This document shows positions 1 to 9,213 of a DNA stretch of 64,000 bases, piece after piece. The translations under genes and the position numbers were made by a program. The number at the start of each line of letters is the position of its first letter. The stretch's first letter is position 1. The notes under the pieces were generated by a model, which worked only from the letters and a program-made list of their open reading frames with translations, was not told the DNA's origin and did no database searches. Source of the stretch: Thalassotalea marina (lineage in GTDB: Bacteria; Pseudomonadota; Gammaproteobacteria; Enterobacterales; Alteromonadaceae); NCBI RefSeq assembly GCF_014656435.1, contig NZ_BNCK01000010.1, forward strand, positions 142,600 to 206,599, given 5' to 3'.

Positions 1-573
1 GATTACGACAAAGAAAAACTTCAAGAGCGTTTAGCTAAACTTGCTGGCGGTGTAGCCGTTATTAAAGTTGGCGCAGCAACTGAAGTTGAAATGAAAGAGA
101 AAAAAGCACGTGTTGAAGATGCACTTCACGCTACTCGCGCAGCAGTAGAAGAAGGTGTTGTAGCTGGTGGTGGTGTTGCCCTAGTACGTGTAGCTGAGAA
201 GATTAAAAACCTTCAAGGTGACAACGAAGACCAAGCACACGGCATTAACGTTGCCCTTCGTGCAATGGAAGCGCCACTTCGTCAAATCGTGTCAAACTGT
301 GGTGAAGAAGCATCAGTAGTATTAAACGAAGTACGCAACGGTGAAGGTAACTTTGGTTACAACGCAGGTAACGGTGCATACGGCGACATGATCGAGATGG
401 GTATCTTAGATCCAGCTAAAGTAACTCGTTCAGCCTTACAGTTTGCTGCATCAGTAGCTGGCTTAATGTTAACAACTGAAGCTATGGTGACAGATGCTCC
501 AGTTAAAGACGCTCCTGCAATGCCTGATATGGGTGGCATGGGTGGTATGGGCGGCATGGGTGGTATGATGTAA
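1..573 (+). CDS. groEL: Chaperonin GroEL, C-terminal part (5' end outside window)
   Basis: This is the last 190 codons of the 60-kDa chaperonin, which forms the double-ring ATP-driven folding chamber with GroES in the cytosol. The frame is open from base 1 ([20 protein letters not shown]). The segment carries the end of the apical and intermediate domains, the equatorial motif [11 protein letters not shown], and the flexible Gly-Gly-Met tail that projects into the cavity (repeated GGM ending in MM). It ends at TAA and is followed by a strong hairpin terminator. The start and any upstream groES lie outside the window. Identity is secure from sequence conservation. Confidence 0.98.
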   Translation, partial: DYDKEKLQERLAKLAGGVAVIKVGAATEVEMKEKKARVEDALHATRAAVEEGVVAGGGVALVRVAEKIKNLQGDNEDQAHGINVALRAMEAPLRQIVSNCGEEASVVLNEVRNGEGNFGYNAGNGAYGDMIEMGILDPAKVTRSALQFAASVAGLMLTTEAMVTDAPVKDAPAMPDMGGMGGMGGMGGMM

Positions 574-599
574 GCCAGCCTAGCGCTTAAAGTACTTTG

Positions 600-627
600 A
601 AAAACCCGCTTTGGCGGGTTTTTTTCT
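600..627 (+). terminator. Rho-independent terminator of groEL
   Basis: A GC-rich hairpin with arms AAACCCGC and GCGGGTTT and a short loop is followed at once by a T run. It lies 27 bases after the groEL stop codon. Confidence 0.9.
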
Positions 628-810
628 GTCTTAACTTTGCTTACTTGTTGTGTTTTTGACAACCATATATTCGCTATTGTGTTAGATGGTATGTTTTTTT
701 TGAGAGAAGGTAACAATTAAATACATATATTTTTAGAAAACTGCGGTCTAATATAGGGAATAGTATTTATTGGTTAAAAGCCGATAAATCGTAAAACGGA
801 GGATAATTCT

Positions 811-1296
811 ATGAAGAAACTACATTTTGTTGTAATTACCTATTTGTCATCTATGCTGCTCGCGCCATCCGTTTTAGCCGGCACTAGTGAAGTGACTTGG
901 ACTAATCCTGAAAAATATCGCGATATTGATCCGGGCGATAGTCATCGCGAAAAATTTAAGCGTCAAATATTTAGCAACTTTGAAAAACATTTCGCTAAAT
1001 TAGCAAAGGCCTTACCTGAAGGACAAGTGCTTAAAATTAATGTTACCGATGTTGACTTGGCGGGTGACGCTAAATTTAATATGGAACGTATTCGCATAGT
1101 CAGAGATATATACTTTCCCCGCTTAGAGTTTTCTTATGAGGTTGTTGATGCCTCGGGCAATACCTTACACTCCGGTGAAGAAAACTTGAAAGATATGAGC
1201 TTTATGATGCGAGGCGGTGCTAAATATGGCAACGATTTGCTAAGTTATGAAAAACGTATGTTAGATGATTGGTTTAGAGATACGTTTAAAAGCTAA
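811..1296 (+). CDS. DUF3016 domain periplasmic protein
   Basis: A 161-residue protein with a clear Sec signal peptide (MKKLHFVVITYLSSMLLAPSVLA, cleavage after about residue 23). The mature part resembles the DUF3016 family: an opening stretch with VTWTNPEKYRDID and a later block VLKINVTDVDLAGD. No catalytic residues are recognisable and the family's function is unknown. The start is supported by GGAGG seven bases upstream. The gene stands alone between two terminators, so it is probably transcribed by itself. Function is not assigned. Confidence 0.85.
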   Translation: MKKLHFVVITYLSSMLLAPSVLAGTSEVTWTNPEKYRDIDPGDSHREKFKRQIFSNFEKHFAKLAKALPEGQVLKINVTDVDLAGDAKFNMERIRIVRDIYFPRLEFSYEVVDASGNTLHSGEENLKDMSFMMRGGAKYGNDLLSYEKRMLDDWFRDTFKS

Positions 1297-1298
1297 AG

Positions 1299-1327
1299 AA
1301 AAGCCAGCAATTGCTGGCTTTTTTATT
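1299..1327. terminator. Perfect-palindrome terminator, probably bidirectional
   Basis: AAGCCAGCAATTGCTGGCTT is a perfect 20-base palindrome with a T run on the right and an A-rich stretch on the left. It lies between the DUF3016 gene and the convergent small gene and could end both transcripts. Confidence 0.85.
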
Positions 1328-1631
1328 GGCCGCTATAGGTTTGTTCAAAGTTACCCAATACAGTAAAAAGTTGTTCAATTTTTTTAACCAATGCAATTAA
1401 GCTGCTTTGGTCTTTGCTTTGTTGCCAAGACAATAATTCGTCTGCAACTTCTTCAACATAAGGTTGAAAGGTATTTGCTTTGACATTAAAGCCGGCGTCT
1501 GCGGTGAATATATTGTCAAATTTCGCCATTTTCTTTTCGCGAAGATCCGCTAGTGTGGCGTCAGCTGCTAAAGATTTTTTTAAAATGATTGAAATGTTTT
1601 CAATAAGTTGCTGGTTAACTGCGTCGCTCAT
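1323..1631 (-). CDS. Small hypothetical protein downstream of epmB
   Basis: A 102-residue, acidic, probably helical cytosolic protein with no signal peptide or membrane segment. I do not recognise the family. The ORF sits 28 bases after the end of epmB on the same strand, so it is probably co-transcribed. Its protein-like composition and the terminator at its end support it as a real gene. No function is proposed. Confidence 0.7.
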   Translation of the reverse strand: MSDAVNQQLIENISIILKKSLAADATLADLREKKMAKFDNIFTADAGFNVKANTFQPYVEEVADELLSWQQSKDQSSLIALVKKIEQLFTVLGNFEQTYSGQ

Positions 1632-1659
1632 AATATCTATTCATTAAAAATTTTCGCTA

Positions 1660-2676
1660 TTATGCCAGTTTTAATGGCGTTTTGTTAGGCTCTCCAGCAA
1701 TTTCTCTAACCACTTTGGGCATTAAAAAGCCTGGTAAAGTTGCCATTAATTCTTTTATTAAGCTATCAACCTTTTGTTCAGATAAATCAAAATGAGCTAC
1801 GCCTTGAACTTTATCAAATAGATGCAAGTAGTAGGGCATGATCCCGTTGTCAAATAAGCGCTCACTGAGCTGGCATAGTGTTGCACAATCGTCATTAATT
1901 CCCTTGAGTAACACGCTTTGGTTTAATAGTGGAATACGTTTTTCTATTAAGGGCTCAATCGCGTTGATGACAGTTTGATCTATTTCATTGGCGTGATTGA
2001 TATGAAAAACTATCGTCGGTTTTAATCGTGTATTAGCTAACATGGCAACAAGCGCTGGTGTAATGCGCCTAGGTATAACAATAGGTAAGCGGGTGTGAAT
2101 TCTAAGGCGTGTAACATGCGATATCGCTTCAATTTCACTGATTAACCAATGTAAATGTTGATCGTTAGCCATGAGTGGATCGCCACCACTAAATATCACT
2201 TCATTAATTTCGTCGTGTTGAGCGATGTAATCTAATGCTGAACGCCACCTTTGTTTATTGGGGCTATTGTCAGCGTATGGAAAATGACGTCGAAAACAGT
2301 AGCGACAATTAACGGCACATCCGGACTTCACGATCATAAGCACCCGATGTTTATATTTATGCAGCAAACCTTCAGCTACCGTATCGTGTTCTTCTAGAGG
2401 GTCGGTGCTAAAACCATCGGTCACAATAAACTCATCAGATAATGGCATTACTTGTTTTAGCAGCGGATCATTAAAGTCACCTTTTTGCATGCGTTTGATG
2501 AAAGGTTTGGGTACTCGTACAGGAAAAAGCTTACGCGCTTTAAAGTGCGCGAGGTAGTCTGCTACCGGAATTTCAAGCTGTTCTAGCAGTATTTTGGGGT
2601 CAGTAACCACATCAGCTAACTCTTTTTGCCACGAAGTGTGCAAATTATCGTTAATTTGGGTTATTATCTGCGTCAT
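1660..2676 (-). CDS. epmB: EF-P (R)-beta-lysine synthase EpmB (lysine 2,3-aminomutase family)
   Basis: A radical SAM, PLP-dependent aminomutase that makes (R)-beta-lysine for attachment to elongation factor P. The 338-residue protein has the CxxxCxxC iron-sulfur motif at C120, C124 and C127 ([15 protein letters not shown]), the GGDPL motif near residue 165, and a C-terminal GEPNKTP segment that probably carries the PLP lysine. It is divergent from efp across only 37 bases, so enzyme and substrate genes share a promoter region. The ATG at 2676 gives the family's usual length. Confidence 0.96.
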   Translation of the reverse strand: MTQIITQINDNLHTSWQKELADVVTDPKILLEQLEIPVADYLAHFKARKLFPVRVPKPFIKRMQKGDFNDPLLKQVMPLSDEFIVTDGFSTDPLEEHDTVAEGLLHKYKHRVLMIVKSGCAVNCRYCFRRHFPYADNSPNKQRWRSALDYIAQHDEINEVIFSGGDPLMANDQHLHWLISEIEAISHVTRLRIHTRLPIVIPRRITPALVAMLANTRLKPTIVFHINHANEIDQTVINAIEPLIEKRIPLLNQSVLLKGINDDCATLCQLSERLFDNGIMPYYLHLFDKVQGVAHFDLSEQKVDSLIKELMATLPGFLMPKVVREIAGEPNKTPLKLA

Positions 2677-2713
2677 TTATAAATTCAATCTCTCGGAAGT
2701 AAAGCGAGTAATT

Positions 2714-3283
2714 ATGGCTTCTTACAGTACAAACCAATTTAAAGCTGGTCTAAAGCTTATGATAGACGGCGAACCTTGCAATATTCTTGAAAATGAAATC
2801 GTAAAGCCAGGTAAAGGCCAAGCGTTCAACCGTGTGAAAATTCGTAAACTGATTTCTGGTAAAGTTTTAGAAAAAACTTTTAAGTCAGGTGACTCGGTTG
2901 AAGGTGCAGATGTCATGGATTCAGATCTAGGCTACTTGTATGCCGATGGCGAATTCTGGCATTTTATGAATAATGAAACCTTTGAGCAAGTTGCAGCTGA
3001 CGAAAAAGCGGTTGGCGATATGGCAAAATGGTTGGTTGAAGGTGACCCATGTACCATTACTTTTTGGAATGGTAACCCGATTTCAGTTACACCACCAAAC
3101 TTTGTTGAAATTGAAATTACCGAAACAGATCCTGGTTTAAAAGGTGATACAGCAGGCACAGGTGGTAAGCCAGCGACATTAGCAACAGGCGCTGTTGTAC
3201 GTGTACCTTTATTTGTACAAATTGGTGAAGTAGTTAAAGTAGATACTCGCTCAGGAGAATATGTTTCTCGAGCTGGCAAATAA
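2714..3283 (+). CDS. efp: Translation elongation factor P
   Basis: EF-P binds ribosomes stalled on polyproline and promotes peptide-bond formation. From ATG 2714 the product is 189 residues, the standard length, and places the modified lysine at position 34 (KPGKGQAF), exactly where EpmA/EpmB act in other gammaproteobacteria. The frame stays open upstream to 2594, but that part overlaps epmB and would misplace Lys34, so I reject the longer start. It has three beta-barrel domains (KOW-like N-terminus, two OB folds). A perfect hairpin terminator follows. Confidence 0.98.
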   Translation: MASYSTNQFKAGLKLMIDGEPCNILENEIVKPGKGQAFNRVKIRKLISGKVLEKTFKSGDSVEGADVMDSDLGYLYADGEFWHFMNNETFEQVAADEKAVGDMAKWLVEGDPCTITFWNGNPISVTPPNFVEIEITETDPGLKGDTAGTGGKPATLATGAVVRVPLFVQIGEVVKVDTRSGEYVSRAGK

Positions 3284-3308
3284 GCCAAGTTATTGTTACA
3301 TCACCCTA

Positions 3309-3341
3309 TAAAAAACTCGCTAATTAGCGAGTTTTTTTCTT
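3309..3341. terminator. Bidirectional terminator between efp and the DUF4389 gene
   Basis: ACTCGCTAATTAGCGAGT is a perfect 18-base palindrome flanked by A6 on the left and T7 on the right. It sits between two convergent genes. Confidence 0.9.
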
Positions 3342-3656
3342 TTAGCTTCTTGGTGAATATCGATAATGTGGCTTTTCTTCAGGCCAGCTACTTAGCGGAA
3401 ATGGATATTTATCTGAGTTTAATGTTAAAAACTGATTAATTTGGTAAATATAGTTATTAAGGCTAAAACCAAAACGTTTTAACGCGGTGTTAGGTTTGCC
3501 TGTAACCAACAAACAAACAAATTGAAAAACGGCGATAATAGTAATTAAAAAACGAGCAAACCCTGCGACAAAACCAAACAATAACATAAACAATCCACGC
3601 ATCCAGGTATTTGCGCTTTGCCAGTTCTTCTTCGAATCTGAGTTAACATCTCTCAT
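3342..3656 (-). CDS. DUF4389 domain membrane protein
   Basis: A 104-residue protein with one long hydrophobic stretch (about residues 20-52, which may cross once or twice) and a conserved-looking C-terminal half (LKRFGFSLNNYIYQINQFLTL, then YPFPLSSW) typical of DUF4389. The family's role is unknown. It stands alone, convergent with efp, and ends at the shared terminator. Its promoter should lie in 3657-3830, where an inverted repeat is present. Confidence 0.82.
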   Translation of the reverse strand: MRDVNSDSKKNWQSANTWMRGLFMLLFGFVAGFARFLITIIAVFQFVCLLVTGKPNTALKRFGFSLNNYIYQINQFLTLNSDKYPFPLSSWPEEKPHYRYSPRS

Positions 3657-3770
3657 ATATCACCCCTTATGTTGTTCTGTTATTGTCATTGCAAAATAAA
3701 AACCAATTATATTTATTTAAATATATCAGATGGTTATGGAGCTTGTGGACGGGCGGAGCTTAAAGATAAA

Positions 3771-3806
3771 ACTAATACTTGGTTAAATTGACTAGTTAGT
3801 ATTAGT
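3771..3806. repeat. Inverted repeat upstream of the DUF4389 gene
   Basis: ACTAATACT at 3771-3779 is repeated exactly in inverted form as AGTATTAGT at 3798-3806, with 18 bases between. It lies in the presumed promoter region of the DUF4389 gene and downstream of the terminator of the peptidase gene. It could be an operator or an RNA hairpin; nothing in the sequence decides. Confidence 0.4.
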
Positions 3807-3828
3807 GGATTTGACGAAAACAGTAATG

Positions 3829-3868
3829 TTTAAAAAAATAAAAGCCCACGCAAAGGTGGGCTTTTAAA
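3829..3868 (-). terminator. Terminator of the S9B peptidase gene
   Basis: On the minus strand the hairpin AAGCCCACC/GGTGGGCTT type (arms AAAGCCCAC and GTGGGCTTT) is followed by a T-rich run. It lies about 20 bases beyond the peptidase stop codon. Confidence 0.85.
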
Positions 3869-3888
3869 TTTTTAAAAAAGTAAGAAAA

Positions 3889-6213
3889 CTATTTAGCTCG
3901 ATTCATTAGATTTTTGTCGAAGTAATTTGTTTTCATCGTTTGTAAGTGCAACGTAGTACCTTGACCTTCCCATAAACCGTGGCTTCGGTTTGGATACGAC
4001 ATAAAGTCAAATTGTTTATTGTGTTTAACTAATTCGTTAATTAAACGCTCTGCACCCTGGTAATGTACGTTATCGTCACCGGTACCATGTACTAACAACA
4101 AGTTGCCTTGTAAGTTTTTAGCATGAGTGATCGGTGAACCTTGTTTATACCCTTCTTCATATTCAGGTAATAGGCCTGAATAACGTTCTTGATAAATGGT
4201 ATCGTACAGCTTTTGATCTGGCACTGGTGCCAATGAAATGCCTACATGGTATTGTTCTGGGTAGCGAAATAGCATGTTTAGTGTCATTGAACCACCGCCT
4301 GAATGACCCCAAATGCCAACACGGTCAGTATCGATATAATCCCAGCGTTTTGCCATTTCGGTTAGTGCATCTGACTGATCACGTGAAGAAAGCACACCTA
4401 CGGCGCCATATACTTGTTTACGCCAGTGTCTGCCTTTCGGTGCACGTGTACCACGGTTATCAATTGAAGCGACCAAATAACCTTTTTCAGTCATCATTTG
4501 ATCCCACAAGTAAGAATTGCCGCGCCAGCTATCTTGCACTGTTTGACCCCAAGCTTCACCATAAACGTAGAAAATAATTGGATATTTTTTCTTAGGATCA
4601 AAGTCTGCAGGACGCATGATGTAGCCATCAAGTACCGTACCGTCACGCGCTGTTACCTGGAAAAATTCATGACTTGGTTTATTTAGCGTAGCAAGTTTTG
4701 CTTTGAGTTCTTTGTTATCCATCAACATGTGCTTTTCTTGATGGTTTTCAAGACGGACTAAACGTTTAGTTGAAGGCTGATCAAAGCTCGAATGTGTGTG
4801 GATAGCCCATTGACCATCTGGTGACATATGATAGCTGTTACTGCCAGCAAAACTCTCAGGTGTTATTTGTTGATTGACCACACTGCCATCTAGTTTACTT
4901 CTAAATAAGTAACGCTGACTTACATCTTTAGGAGATGCAATGTAATACAACCAGCCGCTGTCTTCATCAACTGCTTGAATACTGACAATATCGAACTCAC
5001 CAGGTGTTAAATCAATTTTGCTTTTACCATCGCGAGAAATGCTATAAAAGTGGCGCCAACCAGAGGCTTCACTGGTCCATAGGAAACGCTTACCGTTATC
5101 AATCCACTTGGCATCAGTAATACCGTCAAGAAAGGCATCATCACGCTCTGTGTAAATGACTTTAGATTTACCGGTACTAGCATTGGCCAAGTATAATTTG
5201 TCAGTATCTTGCTTACGGTTTAAGTGCTGAACAAGAACTTCTTTACTGTTACCCGACCAGTTCATACGAGGAATGTACATATCGCGTGAATTGTTAGGTA
5301 AATCAGCCCATGTTGTTTTTTGTGTTGCTAAATCGACAATACCAATTTTAGCTAAGGCGTTAGTTTCACCTACTTTTGGATATGGGAATTTAGTGATGGT
5401 TGGGTAAAGTTCATCTGTGTTATTAATCATGATGAAGTCTTTGCTGCCTGTCGTGTCTAATTGCCAATAGGCAATTTTTTTACCGTCAGGGCTCCAACGG
5501 AAACCATCACGAATAGTAAACTCTTCTTCATATACCCAATCAAATAATCCATTGATCACACCGTTACCAGCGTCATTCGTTAATTGTGTGATTTTATTTG
5601 ATGTTAGGTTTTCGACGTAAATATTGTCACCAGTAACATAAGCGACACGGGTTCCATCAGGTGAAAACTTAGCAAACATTAAGCTGCTTGGCTTAACTTT
5701 GTTACCACCGAGTTGTTCTAATTCGCCAGTTTTTAGATTTAATACCCAGTAATCACCGCGGCTGTTTGAACGCCATACGCGTTTACTATTAGTGTATATA
5801 AGTAACTGTTGGCGATCGTCAGACCAAATGTAGTCGTGAATTGCGAGTGGTTTATCTGCACCTTTTGGCGTTAATTGTTCGGCAGAAACTAATACTTCGC
5901 CTTTTAGTGTTTCAGGATCGTATAACACGATATCACGACCAATTGGTACCTGCTTACCTTTGTCATCTGCTTTTGTCGTTTTAGATTTTTCAACTGCGGT
6001 ATAACCAGAGCCATCTTCTAACCAGCGAATTTGGCCAATGTAATCTGACCTAAATTCATAGTCCTTGTAAATGCGATCAAGGGTTAATTTATTTTGCTGT
6101 TGTTCAACACTTGTTGGTTGTGCGCTAGTGGTTTCTTCTGTTGCCTGACATGCCATCAATGAAGAAGTAATAGCTACACTTATTAATAGTTTTTTGAGTG
6201 TAGGTAATTGCAT
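3889..6213 (-). CDS. Dipeptidyl peptidase IV-like S9B serine peptidase, lipoprotein
   Basis: A 774-residue exopeptidase expected to release X-Pro (or X-Ala) dipeptides from peptide N-termini in the periplasm or on the cell surface. The N-terminus MQLPTLKKLLIS followed by LMAC is a lipoprotein signal (lipobox Cys about residue 22). A beta-propeller domain includes the DWVYEEEF glutamate motif that holds the substrate amino group in DPP IV. The C-terminal alpha/beta-hydrolase has the nucleophile GHSGGG, the Asp in GTGDDNVH and the His in NRSHGL. I chose ATG 6213, which has AAGGAAAA upstream, over an in-frame ATG 57 bases further out that would bury the signal peptide. Confidence 0.93.
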   Translation of the reverse strand: MQLPTLKKLLISVAITSSLMACQATEETTSAQPTSVEQQQNKLTLDRIYKDYEFRSDYIGQIRWLEDGSGYTAVEKSKTTKADDKGKQVPIGRDIVLYDPETLKGEVLVSAEQLTPKGADKPLAIHDYIWSDDRQQLLIYTNSKRVWRSNSRGDYWVLNLKTGELEQLGGNKVKPSSLMFAKFSPDGTRVAYVTGDNIYVENLTSNKITQLTNDAGNGVINGLFDWVYEEEFTIRDGFRWSPDGKKIAYWQLDTTGSKDFIMINNTDELYPTITKFPYPKVGETNALAKIGIVDLATQKTTWADLPNNSRDMYIPRMNWSGNSKEVLVQHLNRKQDTDKLYLANASTGKSKVIYTERDDAFLDGITDAKWIDNGKRFLWTSEASGWRHFYSISRDGKSKIDLTPGEFDIVSIQAVDEDSGWLYYIASPKDVSQRYLFRSKLDGSVVNQQITPESFAGSNSYHMSPDGQWAIHTHSSFDQPSTKRLVRLENHQEKHMLMDNKELKAKLATLNKPSHEFFQVTARDGTVLDGYIMRPADFDPKKKYPIIFYVYGEAWGQTVQDSWRGNSYLWDQMMTEKGYLVASIDNRGTRAPKGRHWRKQVYGAVGVLSSRDQSDALTEMAKRWDYIDTDRVGIWGHSGGGSMTLNMLFRYPEQYHVGISLAPVPDQKLYDTIYQERYSGLLPEYEEGYKQGSPITHAKNLQGNLLLVHGTGDDNVHYQGAERLINELVKHNKQFDFMSYPNRSHGLWEGQGTTLHLQTMKTNYFDKNLMNRAK

Positions 6214-6384
6214 GGATATTTTTCCTTTTGATAATCGCTTTACTTTAAATTGTATACAATTCAAAGGCAATCATTTGCGATGGAATAACGCGATATCAAG
6301 GTGAATAAAATTTTGTTAAAACGCTTGAATTTTGTTGTTTATTGCCGCATCTATAGATGACATTTTCTTTAAATTCAAATCATC

Positions 6385-7314
6385 ATGAGTAAAGCACTAG
6401 ACATTACCGGCTTAAAAAAAACGTATAAAGGTGGCTTTCAGGCATTGAAGGGTATCGACCTTAGTGTAAACCAAGGTGATTTTTTTGCGTTACTTGGCCC
6501 AAATGGAGCGGGTAAATCAACCACGATAGGTATTATTACCTCCTTAGTGAATAAATCTGAAGGTCAGGTCAAAGTATTTGGCTATGACATTGACAGTGAT
6601 TTAGAAACCGCTAAAAGCCATATTGGCTTAGTACCGCAAGAGTTTAACTTTAATCAATTTGAGTCACTTACTAAAATTTTAGTGAATCAAGCTGGTTATT
6701 ACGGCGTTGAGCGAGCTACCGCTCATCAGCGTGCTGAAAAATATCTTAAACAACTCGATTTGTGGGATAAACGCGATAATGCTGCTCGTATGTTATCTGG
6801 TGGCATGAAAAGGCGTTTAATGATAGCTCGAGCCTTGATGCATGAGCCACAAATACTGATCCTCGATGAACCTACAGCCGGTGTTGATATTGAATTACGA
6901 CGCTCAATGTGGGAGTTTTTGCGAGAGCTTAATAAACAAGGCATAACCATTATCTTAACCACACACTATTTAGAAGAAGCGGAAATGTTGTGCCGTAATA
7001 TCGCCATTATTGATTCTGGTGTTATTGTGGAAAACACTGATATGAAGTCGCTTTTAGCTAAGCTAGATATGGAAACCTTTGTACTGGATTTAAAAGCTGG
7101 CAGCCCAGCCCCTCAAATTCAAGGTTTTTGCTCACGAGTTATTGATGATCATACCTTGGAAGTCGATGTAAGAAAGTCGCAACGCATCAATGATGTGTTT
7201 CAACAGTTAAGTGAACAAAATATCGATGTGCAAAGCATGCGAAATAAAAGTAACCGCCTTGAAGAGCTTTTTGTCAGCTTGGTTGGCTCTGGTGAACAAG
7301 AGGGAGAAAAGTAA
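6385..7314 (+). CDS. ABC transporter ATP-binding protein (YadG-like)
   Basis: The 309-residue ATPase of an ABC-2 exporter. Walker A GPNGAGKST (about residues 38-46), signature LSGGMKRR, Walker B ILILDEPTAGVD and the switch histidine (TTHYLEEAE) are all present. The C-terminal 90 residues form the extra domain seen in DrrA/YadG-type subunits. It is followed after one base by its permease. The substrate cannot be read from sequence; the E. coli homologue pair YadGH is also uncharacterised. Confidence 0.93.
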   Translation: MSKALDITGLKKTYKGGFQALKGIDLSVNQGDFFALLGPNGAGKSTTIGIITSLVNKSEGQVKVFGYDIDSDLETAKSHIGLVPQEFNFNQFESLTKILVNQAGYYGVERATAHQRAEKYLKQLDLWDKRDNAARMLSGGMKRRLMIARALMHEPQILILDEPTAGVDIELRRSMWEFLRELNKQGITIILTTHYLEEAEMLCRNIAIIDSGVIVENTDMKSLLAKLDMETFVLDLKAGSPAPQIQGFCSRVIDDHTLEVDVRKSQRINDVFQQLSEQNIDVQSMRNKSNRLEELFVSLVGSGEQEGEK

Positions 7315-7315
7315 T

Positions 7316-8089
7316 ATGTCGTCTGCTCGTAACATGATTGCATTAAAAAGTATTTTACATAAAGAAACCCATCGTTTTATGCGTATTTGGGTGCAAACAT
7401 TGGTGCCACCTGCAATTACCATAAGTTTATATTTTGTTATTTTTGGCTCTCTTATTGGTTCACGCATTGGTAAAATGGGGGGCTTTGATTACATGGCCTT
7501 TATTGTGCCTGGATTAATCATGATGAGTGTTATTACTAATTCTTATTCTAACGTTGCCTCATCATTTTTTAGTGCTAAATGGCAACGTAACGTTGAAGAA
7601 ATGTTAGTGGCGCCTGTACCAAATTGGGTCATTGTGGCTGGGTATGTCGGTGGAGGTATGGCCCGAGGTATTCTTGTTGGCTTAATCGTGACAATTATCG
7701 CCATGTTTTTTACCGATATTCAAATTTACAATATTTGGGTGATCATCTTAACGGTAGCTCTTACATCAGCAACTTTTTCATTGGGAGGATTAATCAACGC
7801 TGTGTATGCGGGCAGCTTTGATGATATTTCTATTATTCCAACATTTGTATTAACACCACTAACTTACTTGGGTGGTGTGTTCTATTCTATTAGTTTATTA
7901 CCTGAATTTTGGCAGGGAGTGTCTCAACTTAACCCTATCGTTTATATGGTTAACGCTTTCCGCTATGGCTTCTTGGGTATTAGTGATGTGAGTTTAACAT
8001 TAGCTTTTAGCGTACTAGGCGCGTTTATCGTCACCCTATATGCTATTGCTATGTATTTAATCACCAAAGGTATTGGGTTACGTAGTTAA
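7316..8089 (+). CDS. ABC-2 type permease (YadH-like)
   Basis: A 257-residue inner-membrane permease with six predicted hydrophobic segments and the ABC-2 signature near the C-terminus (NPIVYMVNAFRYGFLG). It pairs with the preceding ATPase as a homodimeric exporter. The frame is open 35 codons further upstream, but that part overlaps the ATPase gene. ATG 7316 follows AGGGAGAAAAG and lies two bases after the ATPase stop, so it is the start. Confidence 0.92.
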   Translation: MSSARNMIALKSILHKETHRFMRIWVQTLVPPAITISLYFVIFGSLIGSRIGKMGGFDYMAFIVPGLIMMSVITNSYSNVASSFFSAKWQRNVEEMLVAPVPNWVIVAGYVGGGMARGILVGLIVTIIAMFFTDIQIYNIWVIILTVALTSATFSLGGLINAVYAGSFDDISIIPTFVLTPLTYLGGVFYSISLLPEFWQGVSQLNPIVYMVNAFRYGFLGISDVSLTLAFSVLGAFIVTLYAIAMYLITKGIGLRS

Positions 8090-8772
8090 TGAATAATGAT
8101 ATGCAGGGCGATTCAAAAGCGATCGTCAGTAATCAAATGGGTGTGCATGATAAACTCGAAGAGATTGTCAAAAAACATCTGGCACATAGATCTCGCAAGC
8201 CTTATCAAGAGCATACCTTAGCTGCTTTTGAACAAGTGGCAAACCGTGTGGCTCAACACCAGGGAGATATTATCCTTGATTCATGTTGTGGCGTTGGTCA
8301 AAGCACTCGGTTACTCGCTAAACGTAACCCAGATGCGCTAGTTATTGGTGTTGATAAATCTGCACATCGCTTAGGTAAAAATGATCAAGAACTAACGGAA
8401 AAAACAGAGACCAGCGATATCGATAACTTTATGTTGGTAAGGGCAGATCTCAATGACCTCTATCGCCTTATTGAGCAGCAAGACTGGTTGATCAAAAAAC
8501 ACTATATCTTATACCCAAATCCATGGCCTAAATCTAAACATGTGCAACGACGTTGGCATGGCAGTGCAGTATTTCCGGAAATTATTAGTATTGGTGAAAC
8601 CATCACCTTGCGAAGCAACTGGAAGTTGTATTTAGAGGAGTTTTTATTAGCGGCGGAGCTCGCGGGTAGAAAGGGCACATTAACCGCTGTTAAAGATCAG
8701 TTACCATTGACTCCTTTTGAGGCTAAGTATCAAGCTAGTGGCCAACAGTGTTGGCAATTAGAGATTGTTTGA
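8089..8772 (+). CDS. TrmB-like tRNA (guanine-N7)-methyltransferase family protein
   Basis: A 227-residue SAM-dependent methyltransferase. The SAM-binding motif is ILDSCCGVGQSTRLLA, followed by an acidic ribose-binding stretch (VIGVDKS) and the TrmB-family motif YPNPWPKSKH. The basic segment HVQRRWHG follows as in TrmB. The N-terminus is less typical of canonical TrmB, so this may be a paralogue rather than the housekeeping enzyme making m7G46. Its ATG overlaps the permease stop by one base (TAATG), suggesting translational coupling with the exporter genes. Confidence 0.78.
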   Translation: MNNDMQGDSKAIVSNQMGVHDKLEEIVKKHLAHRSRKPYQEHTLAAFEQVANRVAQHQGDIILDSCCGVGQSTRLLAKRNPDALVIGVDKSAHRLGKNDQELTEKTETSDIDNFMLVRADLNDLYRLIEQQDWLIKKHYILYPNPWPKSKHVQRRWHGSAVFPEIISIGETITLRSNWKLYLEEFLLAAELAGRKGTLTAVKDQLPLTPFEAKYQASGQQCWQLEIV

Positions 8773-8782
8773 TAACAGGTAA

Positions 8783-8842
8783 AGTGTGAAAAAGATAAAA
8801 ATTTGTTAGTCATATTGACCAAATTTCGCTTTTTTACACACT
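8783..8842. repeat. Long imperfect inverted repeat after the TrmB-like gene
   Basis: Three nested complementary blocks fold into one roughly 60-base hairpin. AGTGTGAAAAAG pairs with CTTTTTTACACACT, AAATTTG with CAAATTT, and GTCA with TGAC around a TAT loop. It starts 11 bases after the stop codon. There is no clean T run after it, so it may stabilise the 3' end or be part of a small RNA rather than a simple terminator. Confidence 0.5.
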
Positions 8843-8962
8843 ACAAAGAGCTTGGGTTTTTACTGGGTTGTGGTAAAAGTTCTTTTAAATCAGCTGTTTA
8901 AAAAGTTGGCGTGCACTTTGATTATTGTTGACTACAGTTAAGCAAATTGTAGGGAATTAAAA

Positions 8963-9058
8963 ATGACTAACAATATCAAAAAAAATGTATTGATGATGGC
9001 GTTAAGTAGCTTAGCAATCGTTGAGCTTGGTATCGTCTATTTAGCTACATTAATGTGA
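8963..9058 (+). CDS. Possible 31-residue single-span membrane peptide
   Basis: ATG 8963 is preceded by TAGGGA at a good distance. The 31-codon frame has a short basic head (MTNNIKKN) followed by one hydrophobic stretch to the C-terminus, then TGA. Small membrane peptides have this shape. The stretch 8773-9204 has no longer gene. Support is only the RBS and the coherent composition, so it is a candidate. Confidence 0.4.
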   Translation: MTNNIKKNVLMMALSSLAIVELGIVYLATLM

Positions 9059-9213
9059 TCGCAATGGCAAATATCGCGTTAGATGCGCGAAAAAAGCAAG
9101 ACATTTACATCAAATTTTATTAAAGTGCCGCACTTATACCAGTTTACAATCTTATTGGTTTTTGAAACTGTCATTTAACCTAAGCATTAACAAATTAACT
9201 ACTAGTGCAATAT

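Noticed and set aside
525..573. Short GGM repeat as a DNA repeat element
   Set aside because: It encodes the normal Gly-Gly-Met tail of GroEL.
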